In this document: one piece after another, positions 46,748 to 56,965 of the stretch
How the letters are laid out: each line of letters opens with the position of its first letter
Numbering within the stretch: position 1 is the stretch's first letter
Origin: Salvator merianae
Lineage: Eukaryota > Chordata > Lepidosauria > Squamata > Teiidae
Assembly (NCBI GenBank): GCA_003586115.2
Contig: QVOM02000042.1
Location: forward strand, 39,460,204 to 39,524,203
Direction: 5' to 3'
Length of the DNA stretch: 64,000 nucleotides
Notes under the pieces: model-generated
What the model was told of the DNA's origin: nothing
The model's input: only the letters and a program-made list of their open reading frames with translations
Databases searched by the model: none
Program-made: the position numbers and the translations under genes

Positions 46748-47069
46748 CCAAGGCTTCCTCCAGTTGGCAAAAGGAAATACAGGTTCTAAACAAGATCCCG
46801 TAATGCCTTCTGTTGCACCCTTCTGAGGAGTAACCCAGTGCTTACCTCAATGTCTGGCACAATTGGAGTAACTGCAGTTTCCTTTTGTTGTTTTTTTGCA
46901 TGCTTGGCTGGCTTCTGGAAGTCCTAATCACGCTGATTGCTACAGCTGTTTGCCAGTGGTTGAGGTAAGTGGAAATGTTATAGGAAAACCACCATCGTCG
47001 CTGGCATTCCCAGTGTAGTAGTACTAAGAGGAACCCAGGTTTTTCCTCACACCTGGAGGCAGCCTAGCT
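46748..47069. mobile_element. CTGCCTCCAG-type repeat, copy 2
   Basis: Begins AGGCTTCCTCCAGTTGGCAA and ends ACACCTGGAGGCAGCCT, an inverted pair. 'aggttctaaacaagatcccg' follows the left end, as 'aggatctaaaaaagatccca' does in copy 1. Both copies have the same orientation and lie 270 bp apart. Confidence 0.55.
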
Positions 47070-47831
47070 GTGCTGCAAACACAAGAATGCTATTTGCAAT
47101 ATAAAAGACGAGTCCATTGCTAAGCAAACCTCTACGAAATTTCAAGTAGACTGAAATACAGTTCAAGAAGACTGACTTCTACAGTTAAAATAAATTGAAT
47201 CTGTAAATCCAAAAACAAGTAAAGAGTGACAACCAAAATAATTCCACTGCCTACCCTTTTTGGTGGTCCCAAGCATTTTTATTTTATTTTATTTTTATTT
47301 TGTGTATTCTCAAGTGTATAGAGAGAAGCTACTTATATATATTTTTTTCTACTCAGAAGTTATCATGAGTCTCAGTGGTGTCCCTCAGTTTAAGTACAGG
47401 CAGCATATTTATAACCAATAGAGTATTTCAAAATGGAAGAGACTTTCAAAGTGTAACCCCTGTAGATTGCACTTTTCATGGTCTTAGTGAGTAAAGAAAG
47501 CCAAACAATTTTGCTCTATCCAGTTCACTCTATGGCTCATAGAAAATATGTCATATTTTTAGAAGATGCTGCATTAAGGCGATGCAAAGAAACATTCTGG
47601 AGAGTAATTGTGCAGCCTACAAACCTCCAAAGATGAACTCATCCCACACACTGCAGTTCTACTTTGCTTAGAGACGGGCTTATATTTTATATTTTTATTG
47701 CAATTTCTTTATATAGATAGATAAATAAATAAATACACATTTGCAAATGTCATAGCTTGCCTTGAGCTTTCAGAATAAAAATGGGGTGAGCTAGAATGGA
47801 AGTGTTGCAAAACAATAATAATGTCATATAT
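47070..47831. other. Anonymous non-coding stretch
   Basis: Contains an ATTTT run (47278-47300) and a GATA/AATA run (47715-47735). A possible old LINE tail lies at 47735-47800. Nothing else recognised. Confidence 0.4.
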
Positions 47832-48155
47832 TAGGGATGTGCATTAAAAAAAATGCAATTCAGTGTCAAACAAAAAAAAAATTTTCAGTGTATTTTTGCT
47901 TCATTAGCAAATTTCAGTATTGAAAAATTCATTTTTCACATTCATTTTCATGTTTTGCAATGTTTTTCCCATTGAAAATGCTATTTTCAGGTTTAAACAT
48001 AGCAAAAGTGTGTAAATTCAATGAATATTTCATTTTCTCAAAAGAAGAGATTGTTTTGTTTCAACCAAAAACTGTAAATGCGAAAAGGCATTTTCATTTC
48101 AATGGGAAAATTTGCAAACACAAAATTTTGTATGAATTTTCCAATGTGAATCAAA

Positions 48156-48647
48156 GGGCCTGTTTGCACTTTGTGAGTGGAATATTCCTGTCCACTCGCT
48201 AGTCAGGTGCATTCGCACTTTCAAATGGAGTCAGCTTGCCTTGATGCTCACCCGAGCCCACCTGATGCCTACCTGAAGCTGAGTAGCGCTGGTGAAGTAA
48301 ATTGCAGTCTGGAATCCGACCTGCACAATCAGGTGTAGATCAGGAAGCTGCCTTCGCACTACTTCCGTGTTTGAAATGGTGGGGGAGGGACCAGCTTTGG
48401 AAGTAGCTCTATGGTTTCGTACATAGCTCTATGGTTTCAGAAACAGCTCTATGGTTTCAGATGTAGCTCTATAGCTTTGAAAGCAGCTCCCTGACTAGTG
48501 CAGTCCCATTCACACTGCTCCCCCTGCTGGTCAGCTCGCAAACTGTTCCATTGCTGACAAGTGTGAATAGCACCCCATGGACTCCATCGTGGCTGGCCTG
48601 AACTCTGCTAATTAGTACGTTCTGCTCTGGTAAGTATGAAAATGCCC
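48156..48647. mobile_element. GGGCCTG MITE inside a hAT MITE
   Basis: Left GGGCCTGTTTGCACTTTG and right GGTAAGTATGAAAATGCCC are inverted with mismatches. AAA and AAT flank it. It is the uninterrupted relative of 34234-35048 and contains a 20-bp tandem array. Confidence 0.75.
48405..48484. repeat. 20-bp minisatellite inside MITE
   Basis: Four units of a 20-bp repeat with core AGCTCTATGGTTTC. It occupies the site where 34308-34881 carries an unrelated 21-bp array. Confidence 0.9.
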
Positions 48648-48665
48648 AATGTTTGCACATCCCTA

Positions 48666-48915
48666 TCTTATATGTTGATCTTCTAGTTTCAACTTACTTG
48701 ACCTAACAGCATGTGGAAAACATGCCCAATTGTATTCATTCATGCCAGTGATCATAAGGGATCCATTTATCTCTGACTCATAGTCCATTCCTCATTATTT
48801 ATTTGCAGAAAGATATATTATTCATGTGTGCCTTTTTTCTTTTCTTTGAAAAAAAATAACTGGACTGTGACCATGAGGAAGAAGGCAAAATACAGAAAGC
48901 AAACCTTTAGCTGTA
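48666..48915. other. Anonymous non-coding stretch
   Basis: Nothing recognised. Confidence 0.4.
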
Positions 48916-48919
48916 ATTA

Positions 48920-49060
48920 CAGCAATGTTTAATTTAAGTATTTATATTTTATGGCACTTACATTCCACTTTCCCCCCCAAAAAATCTGAAGCAACACATG
49001 TCATTCACCTTCCCCTATTTGATCTTCATAACTCCACAAGACTGAGGCTGGTTCACATGC
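48920..49060 (+). mobile_element. Reptile MIR-like/LINE-tail repeat fragment
   Basis: 'ggcacttacattccacttt', then 'ccctatttgatcttcata' and 'actccacaagactgaggct' follow the layout of a common SINE/LINE-derived repeat in which a 'tttgatcctcacaac' segment comes next. A later segment of the same kind appears at 50395-50525. Confidence 0.4.
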
Positions 49061-50390
49061 AGTTAAAAAAAAAGACACCTCTTAAGAGACTCAGAAGTGC
49101 ATTAAAGATGGTTCACAGCTGGGATCTTTCAACTTTCCAGCCTGCACCTCCTCAGCTCATGAACATTGTAGGCCACAAAGAGTGAATTACAGATAGGATG
49201 AGAACACAAGCACCACACACTAACATCTGTGAGGCACCTTTGAGCTGCCTTTTGCTACTTGTGAACATTGCCAAAAATTCAGCGACTGACCCAAGGTTGT
49301 ATCATTCATGGCATATAGACTGTATCTAAATGATACATATAAGGTGCTCCGAGAGCATTCCTGGGGTCCTCCAGACAAATGTGTCTGCCCCCATTAGGCC
49401 TGTTGGCCTCCTTGAGGTGTGAAATCTGCCTTGGAAGCACCCTGCATGCAGAGTGGGGGAAAAACAACCCAAGGGCAGCTTTTACTTTCATTTGCCTCAC
49501 TGCCACCACATAGAGTAACAGCAGTATAGGGTGATGCCACTGGCAATTTATTGGGTGATCTCTGTCCTGCATGATTAAATGACCAGCTTCCTAAACCATG
49601 ACAGGTAGAAATTTAGCAATTTCCACATGATGCACATTATCTTGCACTGTGCAGGTCTGATCTAGGGCACCTCCAGCCCAAGACTGGAGGGATAGTTAAT
49701 GATGCAAGCCAAGGGCCACCCACATCATGGTAGCACAAACCACAGGCCATTCACATTGCGGCAGTCTAGCCCGGTGGTCCAGCTTGGCCCAACTTAGGAG
49801 ACTGGGAATGAATGTTCTCAGACTCTAAAGTTGCTGGTCAAGGCTGTTTTAGCCAGATGCTCAGAACTGGCACACTTCCAGGGTCACTTCTACGAACCTG
49901 GTGAAATAGCAACAGGCTCCTTCTACCCAGTAGACCATCCCAGCCACTTGTTGCCATCTGCACATGAGCAGCTAGGTCAGTGTACCACTAAGAAATGCCT
50001 GCAGGTCCACTTCAAAGCAGTATCCCATTGGAGTGAGCTCTGGTGCCATTGCCTTGCCATGCCCTGCTAAAATGTTGTGTCTCAAGCAGACACAGAATTC
50101 TATCAAGAGCCATGGCATTCAGTAGACTGGTCTATAATGCAGATAAGATATTACCTGGGCCTGGGCTGATAACCCAGTGAAAATGATCCCTTTATGCTTT
50201 TGAAGTTTCTGACATGACGAGATGCCAGTTGGATGCCCTGCTTCCCATCCCAGGACAGCACCGGTACCTCCCTCCACAGAGATGGGCATTGTACACCAAT
50301 CTGGAAGTTAAATCAAGGGCTCAACATCTACATGCAAAATATTTGTGTTCTAGTAGTCTCCAACTTAGACAGGTGTTGAACTAGACTATT
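49061..50390. other. Mostly anonymous; possible TCTGCAC-family remnant
   Basis: Around 49690-49860 words such as 'gactgggaatgaatgttctc' resemble the right part of the TCTGCAC family, but no termini are visible. The rest is unassigned. Confidence 0.35.
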
Positions 50391-50394
50391 AATG

Positions 50395-50525
50395 GTACCT
50401 GGACCTCTCTTCACACACATATTATCCTCACAACAACCCGATAAGGTATAATAGACCAAGAGGTAATGACTGGTTCAAGTGAGCATTATGGCTGAGTGGG
50501 GATGACTAACCTATAACTACTATGT
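50395..50525 (+). mobile_element. MIR-like SINE fragment
   Basis: 'attatcctcacaacaacccg', 'ataaggta', 'atgactggttcaagtgagca', 'atggctgagtgggga': the conserved core and 3' half of a MIR-type (CORE-SINE/L2-tail) repeat. No A or B box is preserved. Confidence 0.55.
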
Positions 50526-50622
50526 CACATCAGCTTTCACACTTACTTAAAGTCATAATGTGTAAAATTTTAATGACAAGGAATATTTTATATGGTCCAG
50601 CCAACATTTAACACTACCTTTA

Positions 50623-51121
50623 GGTCCTTCTGCACTTATCTTCAGTCTAATCTATGATACAGACTACAGGCCTCCCTTCTGCATCATCAATTGGTCCAAA
50701 GGAGGTCCAACCCACCACTGGTATGTTCCATCCACACAGGATGCCCTTGATCTGGATTATCAGTAGACCTGATTGAACAGGTCTCCAAGTGGACCATTGG
50801 GTCCTGATCCAGATCAAGGCATGCCCCCATTTTCTGGAATACTAGGGGACCCATTTTGTCAGTGCACCAAAGTGCCCCATTAAAATGGATTGCCCAGGGG
50901 CTCTGAGGCTAGGAACTTTCATTCCTTGCAAGCTTCTCAGAGACCTCAGAAGCTGCCCTTTAAGCTTCTGCAAGCTTCAGGGGCAGTGTGTGGGCTGGTC
51001 TGGACTAGCACCCTCATGGAGACAGTGCTGTTCCAGACCACACCTTGCTGTGATCTGGACCAGCAGACCTTACTGGTCCAGACCCACTAATCCAGATCAC
51101 GACCTTCGAGTGCAGAAACGC
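50623..51121. mobile_element. TCTGCAC-family MITE, full-length
   Basis: Left GGTCCTTCTGCACTTATCTT and right GAGTGCAGAAACGCCC are inverted. TTA and TTT flank it. The interior contains 'gatctggattatcagtagac' and 'ctgatccagatcaagg', and near the right end 'gatctggaccagcagacc'. It is in register with 19037 and with 60150-60568. Confidence 0.8.
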
Positions 51122-51759
51122 CCTTTGTTTTTGTCTAGTGCTTTAAGTGAATCAATTAATCTAATTCTTATCTTGTGCTAAACCTTACAAAAAACTTGAC
51201 CCTGTAAGTAAGGTTATGATTCACACCTTGGCGATTGGAGAGGGATGTCTGGTTCCAAAGTAATTGTTTGCCTTAAGCTACCTAATCAGTTCATGGCAAA
51301 TGCAAGATTCAAGGTGGAAATTTTCCAGTTCATAGCTCAGTTATATAAACACTGACTAGGGATGGCTAACCTTATTTTCAACGTGAAGCTGGCCACATGG
51401 AACACTGAACAGGTAAGCATATTTAGCTCAGCATTATATTAAAACCTGAGCTCTCTTTAAATATGAAACTCTGGTCCTTTCTATCTTTGTTCCTTACAGC
51501 ATACAATATATATCAATACAATACAATAACCAAAAAACCTTCTTTTCCTCCTCCCTCACCCCACCCCACCCCCACAGCCTATCTTCCTTAATTCATACGG
51601 CATTTGTAACAGAGAGTTCATTCCATATTGGTCCTTTCTATCTAATATAATGTTAAGTATCCAAAAACTTAAAAATAGCTTTGGACCTCTACATAGGGCA
51701 AAGTGAAAGATTTATGGACATAACTGTTATAACACAAAACTTCAAATTGGATATCTATT
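51122..51759. other. Anonymous non-coding stretch
   Basis: Nothing recognised except a C-rich run near 51560. Confidence 0.4.
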
Positions 51760-51828
51760 GTGCCTCCCCTCTTGGGTAGATCCCTGTGGCCCTCATAGAG
51801 GAGGGAATGTGACCCATGCTGAGAACCA
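51760..51828. mobile_element. Truncated hAT right end
   Basis: 'ccatgctgagaaccactg' is the right terminus of the common CAGTGGTTCTCA hAT group. The left end is absent. Confidence 0.45.
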
Positions 51829-51893
51829 CTGACATAGATAAATCCTCACTGAAAGAAAAGATTTCTTTAAAAATCTGATCTAAGGGCCTTTTC

Positions 51894-52255
51894 ACACTGA
51901 CCAGACCCATCAGTGCAGCGGCCAGAATTGCTGTACTGGACCTCCAGCACTCATAGTGCCAAAGCAAGCTTGCTTGCCATGACACCAGATGCAGCAACAT
52001 CTGACCATTGCTACAGTGATCAGAATATAGTGTGCATCATGCTGATGCTCTGCAGCATTTATACCCAGTAGAAGGTGTGAAAGTGCATTCCAGCTACTCC
52101 TGATCAAGCTGTGGACAATGTTTTAGCTGTTCACAGCTAGTAGCATCCTGGGATTGGCTGCAGATGCTCCGGGACACTGCAGCTGCAGCAGAGTGCAGAC
52201 ACACTTCACGAGTGAGCATCCGCTTGCTCACTAACAGGTAAGTGTGAACAGGTCC
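51894..52255. mobile_element. GGGCCTTTTCACAC MITE, inverted relative of 31431-31893
   Basis: Left GGGCCTTTTCACACTGACC and right GGTAAGTGTGAACAGGTCC are inverted. TAA and TCA flank it. The right end reversed matches the left end of 31431-31893 ('acttac.tg.tagtgagcaag'). Confidence 0.7.
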
Positions 52256-53288
52256 TCAGAAGTGAAAATGGACTAGGAAAGCAGAACACACTCCATATCC
52301 CTTAAGATGTTGTGGATCTGTAGCTGCCATCTCAGCTAGCTAGCAGATGGTCAGGCTTGATGGGAGATGTTGCTAAGGACCCACAAATTAGCCTCAATAG
52401 ATTTGACCAGCCTCCAATCTGACGTGTTGCAAAGTAGCTTAATATGTTCATTAGCACTGAACCAGAGTTCTTGTCTTCCTGTATATAAAACAGTGAGACA
52501 ATATAAAACCTCAGGCTGACTTAAGGAAAGCTTCTTCTCTTCACATTCCTACAGCTTCACCCAGTCTCATTAGTTCAGGATATGGAGAGCACGGCAGCTG
52601 TCAGATGAATGCCCATTACAGATGTGAAACCCATATTTGAATGCAATAACCAAGTGAATGTACGCATTAGCAGCAATTTTAAGCAGCCTTTTCTACAAGC
52701 AAAAGTGATCTGTCTTTGGAAGCATGCATACACATTTTCAAATAAAACTCAACCTGCAGATTTCAAATCCAGCCACTAAAAAGGCCCTTTGAATAATAGA
52801 CGCCTCTTTCACATCTCAATGAATTAGTGTTTGTAAAGCACCATCAAATGAAAGGTAGCTATTGAAAAGCAAAGCATTTTTTATTAATGCTATAATTTTT
52901 ATAAGCTTAAAGAAAATGCAGTGTGCAATTTAAAAAGCAGCTAACAGGCTTATAAATGCTATAGAGCATCTTTGGGGATGTGAAATCTGTCCGTAACCAA
53001 CAGTCATTTAAGTAATGGGGCACAGAATACGTACCAGCGAATCAAAATACGGTATAAAGCATACAGATGGTATAAGAAATGAAACAGAGGAAAGTAGTTC
53101 AAATTAAGGAACTTTGGAATATGAAAAGGGGGCCTCCAGCAAGTTGCTTACCTAGACATATATGCTCATTTGGCATAAGAGCAAAGATGCTTTAACAGCC
53201 ACATGCCCATATTTCTAAGTTTGCTTGCTAAGGTTGCACAATAAAGGCTCCAGCAAGTGAATATTTTCATTTGTGTTTTTTTAGTATC
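52256..53288. other. Mostly anonymous; old palindromic repeat near the start
   Basis: 52285-52375 resembles the 'actacaactcccatca' fold-back repeat (compare 33290-33430). From 52420 to 53288 the DNA is AT-rich with nothing recognised. Confidence 0.4.
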
Positions 53289-53291
53289 TAA

Positions 53292-54105
53292 GGGTTTGAT
53301 CACACAGGCCCCTTTTTGGTCGCATGTCCTCGGGTATGCACGTTTTCTTAAGGCGGGAGCTAAAAATCCCCGTACACATTTACCCCCGAGTACTCGAGTC
53401 CTCGCGCACACCTTACTGTCACACTGTCTTCCGCAGGCGAATTAAATTTCACCTCAGTTTCCTTAGCAACTGATGCTCCGCTCTGATAGGTCCGCTGATG
53501 GCGGCGACGTCTGTAGTTTTTAATTTGTCGCTTGGACTGGGGAGGGGAGGGAACCATGAGTGTTTGTCTCCCCGTCCCGCCAGCTTGTCTTGTTTCCCCC
53601 CGCCATGTGTTACACTTGGAGGGAGGGGATCTTGGGAGTTGCAGGAAAGACGAAAGGGATGGGGCCGAAGAAATAGCTGCGCTCTCTTTATACCGCCTTC
53701 TTCTGTTCCCCGTGCCGTGCATAGGCATACAATACTGCCCAGGTATCCGCGCAAACAATGGGAGCGGACGGCTGCAACAAAAAAGGGGGTGTGGGATGCA
53801 CGGGAACGCGAGTAGACAAGGGCGGGGGTAAGGAGGAACTCGAATCCAATCCACCAATCACAATTTCCTCCAGCATTTTGGTCCCGCCCAACTTTTTTCT
53901 AATCGACACCCTCTGTCGCGAGAATACACACCTGCCGAGATTTGAAAAGAAAAATCGCTCCGAGAGTTAGTAGAAAGCATCTGCGGAAAAGCCGCAGCCA
54001 CGGGCCCTCGAGGCAACGCAAAGACGCTTAAAAGGGTAGGCTTTGTAGAAGCCCTGCCTTCCATGCGACCGGAAGTCGACCAAAATAGCTCGTCTGATCA
54101 CACCC
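53292..54105. mobile_element. GGGTGTGATCAGACG element, copy 2 (inverted)
   Basis: Left GGGTTTGATCACACAGGC and right CGTCTGATCACACCC are inverted. TAA flanks both sides (53289-53291, 54106-54108). Its right end reversed matches the left end of 23972-24782, including the 'ttttggtcgrcttccggt' block. The interior is markedly GC- and CpG-rich (many CGC, GCGGCGACG). The open frames of up to 165 codons here overlap on both strands, lack domains and are not taken as genes. Confidence 0.8.
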
Positions 54106-54108
54106 TAA

Positions 54109-54714
54109 GTTTAGAAGTTCAGATGTAGAAAATGTTAATTTATCTTGCAGTTTCTCACATAGAATGCACTGAGCTGCATTATCCTACTCTTGTCATCTGA
54201 TGACCCAAGAGGTAACTCCTGTTCCATATTTTTTATGAGAATTAAGTTTTCCATCTTACAACATGTGTGAGAGAGCTAAAGGAGAGGGACATCCTTTTGA
54301 GGTGGTGAGCAACCCTGAGCTGCTGGCTATAACTCTGAATAGATCCATGTATGGTTCCCTTTGGCACAAAAAAGCATTCCTATCCCAAGTTCCCAACCTA
54401 GTGATCGGTCGGTGGTGTCTCATGTGCTCTGTGGCATGTGAGAGAGAGCCAAGAAGCATAAACTCTATTCTTCCCTCAGCCTTTCCTCTCCAGAATCTAT
54501 CCTATCTACGCATGGCTGACCAAGCAAGTCAGAAAACTCCAGCAAAGTATTGAGCCTTTTCTTCTCTTTTCCTATCTGCTTAGAGGAATAGATGGTTATT
54601 TGCCCTCAGGAGGCTTAGCAAGTGCCAGGGCAATCCTATGTATCACCCACTACAAAGGGATGCCCAACAGGATCAACAGGCTCCCCCAGGGACCTAGGGA
54701 GCTAGGGTTCTTTT
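54109..54714. other. Anonymous non-coding stretch
   Basis: Nothing recognised. Confidence 0.4.
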
Positions 54715-55080
54715 CACACTTGTTGCCTAGCGAGCATGCAGACGCTCACTAGGCATGTGCATCCGGACCATGCAGCAGCACACACAATCAGAAACAGACT
54801 TCATTTGCTCCCAATTGTGGTTAACTGTGGAGCACTAAATTGTTCTCCACAACTTGATCAGGAGCAGCTAGCCTGCTCCCAGTAAAATGTGTTCACCCCC
54901 ACTTCTCAGTGTGAACACATGGTAATGCAGTGCACCACAGCTGTGCCTGCATGAGTGCATGATTGCACCTGCATGCACCTGCATGATCTGCAGCACTGCC
55001 AGTCATCCAGTCACTGCCATGGTGACCAGCAGGGCTGTGTAGTGCGCAGGTGCAATCCAGAGAGCTGCAGGCTTGCTACT
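54715..55080. mobile_element. GGGTTCTTTTCACAC MITE, right end lost
   Basis: It begins GGGTTCTTTTCACACTTG. The interior has 'gagcatgcagacgctcacta' and 'gtggagcactaa', plus 'gatcaggagcagctagc' and the 'cactgccatggtgaccagca' motif of the superfamily. No right terminus, and the end is approximate. Confidence 0.6.
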
Positions 55081-55375
55081 TTGCTGAGATCACTCCAGAT
55101 ATGAGGCTAGAACTCTCTCTACCCTTTTACAGACTTGCTGTGTAACATCCCAGTTGAGGCAAAAGCTAACTACAGGTAGGATGTCTAATGAAGCCTATTT
55201 GACATCTCATGAGGCTGAGTTCTCAAAGAGCAAGCAAGACCAATTAACATATTGATACCCAGGACCCTATACTTCACTTTGCCAGTAGTGAAAGGTGAGA
55301 AGTTAGGCAGATTGCTGTTGCTTCTGCCTACTCCTTAAGCCTATCACTCTAAGCATTGCAACCTTCTTACTAGCT
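55081..55375. other. Anonymous spacer
   Basis: Possibly continuous with the L2-like LINE on its right; nothing diagnostic. Confidence 0.3.
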
Positions 55376-55379
55376 TGTG

Positions 55380-55910
55380 TGTGAGAGATTGTTTTACAGC
55401 TATTTCAGGATGCAATGGTGACGGAGAAATAGCTCCTTTTTGCTGCTACTACCACCACATGAGAGGCATGATAATGTGTTCTAACCCATGTTCAGTCAAG
55501 TTGTGGGATTTATGCCACCTGTGCTCTAACTGTCAATCCTCCTACTTCATCACCCATAGTTTCATGGAATATCAAGGTACTTTATGGATTCCACAGGTAT
55601 GCTGAGGATGCCTGAGTGAAACTGAGTCAATGGCCCTGCTCACCTTATAATTCCACAGCAAGACCAGATCCTCAACAATCCATATCATCCAGAATATCTC
55701 CTAGAGCATTCAGGAATCACTTAGGCACCATAAGTCTCCATGGGCAGACCATCTCAATGGGTCCCTCACCCCTGCAGAGGGGAGCTGCCTTTCTGAACCA
55801 ACAGCAAAACAACCCCTCAAATTCGAACCCAGAGTGAATTGGCCACCTGGCAAAAGAGATGGAGCTCCTATGGACAACAGTGACACCTCTTTCCTGGTGC
55901 GCTGCCACAA
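55380..55910 (-). mobile_element. L2-like LINE, endonuclease-RT linker fragment
   Basis: Nucleotide landmarks run parallel to 19970-20330: 'catgttcagtcaagttgtgg' versus 'catgttagatcagattcata', 'ccatagtttcatggaatatc', 'aatggccctgctcacc', and 'taagtctccatgggcagacc'. It lies on the same strand and carries stops throughout. Confidence 0.75.
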
Positions 55911-55950
55911 GCAGTGGGTCTACATAGGCTTGCAGAGCCAGGCAGGATTA

Positions 55951-55993
55951 TTACTTATTATTATTGTTGTTGTTGTTGTTGTTGTTATTGTTA
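55951..55993. repeat. ATT/GTT trinucleotide microsatellite
   Basis: (ATT)n and then (GTT)n. On the minus strand this reads as an AAC/AAT run at the 3' side of the R4/Dong element and may be its tail. Confidence 0.8.
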
Positions 55994-56965
55994 AGAATTT
56001 ACAAGTTATAGGCTGGATCAAACTCAACTATTCAAGTCCTAACCAAGGACTTAAGAGCCATTATGATAACATCAGAGAATAGAAATTATTATTATTGTAC
56101 ACCATGATATCTCAGCTGCCAGTTCTTTAGCTGGTGTTGGCCTGCATTTTGCATCAAGTTCTTCCCAAGAACTTAGGATGCCATACTGTATTAGCTTAAG
56201 AGCTGTGTGACTTTTGGCAGTTGACCAACGGAGATTTTGTCAATATGCAGATGCTCTAAGTGATGACCAAGGTTTTTTGTTAAGGCACCCACTGTGCTCA
56301 TAACAACTGGGACCACAGCTGCTAGCTTGTGCTGTAGTCTTTCAATTTCAATCTTCAAATCTTCTCTAGTTCTTTGTCTTTGAAACTTCTGTCACTAGAT
56401 ATTGCTATGTCAGTAATCCAACCCTTCTTCTATTTGACTACAGTTAGATGTGATGTTTCATGCACCAAAACTTTGTTGGTTTGTATTCAAAAGTCCCATA
56501 ATATTTTGATATCACTTTTTGAATAGTATGCTCCCACCAGTTCTTTGTTGTTGGCAGATGGTAATTGTTACAGATGTTCCAATATATCATTTTAGCAACA
56601 ATGTAATGCCATTCTTTATAGTCAGTCTGTGTGATCTTCTTGCACAAGCTGAGTATATGGTTCACTGTTTCATCAGATTCTTTGCACAATCAACATTTCA
56701 CATCAGTTGATGATTTTTCAATCTTGGCTTTGATTGCATTTGTTCTTATAGCCTGTTCTTGAGCAGCTAAGATCAATCCTCCAGTTTCTCTTTTTTCTGT
56801 TCCATTTGTAAGCTGTTGCCAGGTTTTATCAGTGTCCACTTTTCCCTTGATCTTTTCCAGAAATTAATCATCATCATCCTGTGATGAACAAATACTCCCC
56901 ACTGCCAGAATCTCGGAAGCAGTGCCAACAGCAGGTCTACAGCAACAGGAAAAAGTTCCACCATT
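55994..56965 (-). mobile_element. R4/Dong LINE, C-terminal ORF fragment
   Basis: The minus strand reads NFWKRSREKWTLIKPGNSLQ and then the cysteine knuckle LCKESDETVNHILSLCKK (a stop replaces the residue before LC). It continues TDYKEWHYIVAKMIYWNIC, then NWWEHTIQKV, and lastly RTREDLKIEIERL with VVPVVMSTVGALTKNL. The CxxC...HxxxxC motif followed by a restriction-like endonuclease region is the C-terminal arrangement of R4-clade LINEs. Multiple stops are present. Confidence 0.85.

Larger units (their letters stand above)
47832..48665. mobile_element. hAT MITE (TAGGGATGTGCA) split by a 3-bp-type MITE
   Basis: The left end TAGGGATGTGCATTAAAA and right end TTTGCACATCCCTA are inverted. Flanks TCATATAT (47824-47831) and TCTTATAT (48666-48673) match at 7 of 8. 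Without the inner element (48156-48647) it is about 340 bp, rich in GAAAATT words. Confidence 0.8.

Noticed and set aside
53360..53857. 165-codon open frame with overlapping frames on both strands in GC-rich DNA
   Set aside because: Lies wholly inside the GGGTGTGATCAGACG element. Open frames on both strands at once are expected in CpG-rich, stop-poor DNA.
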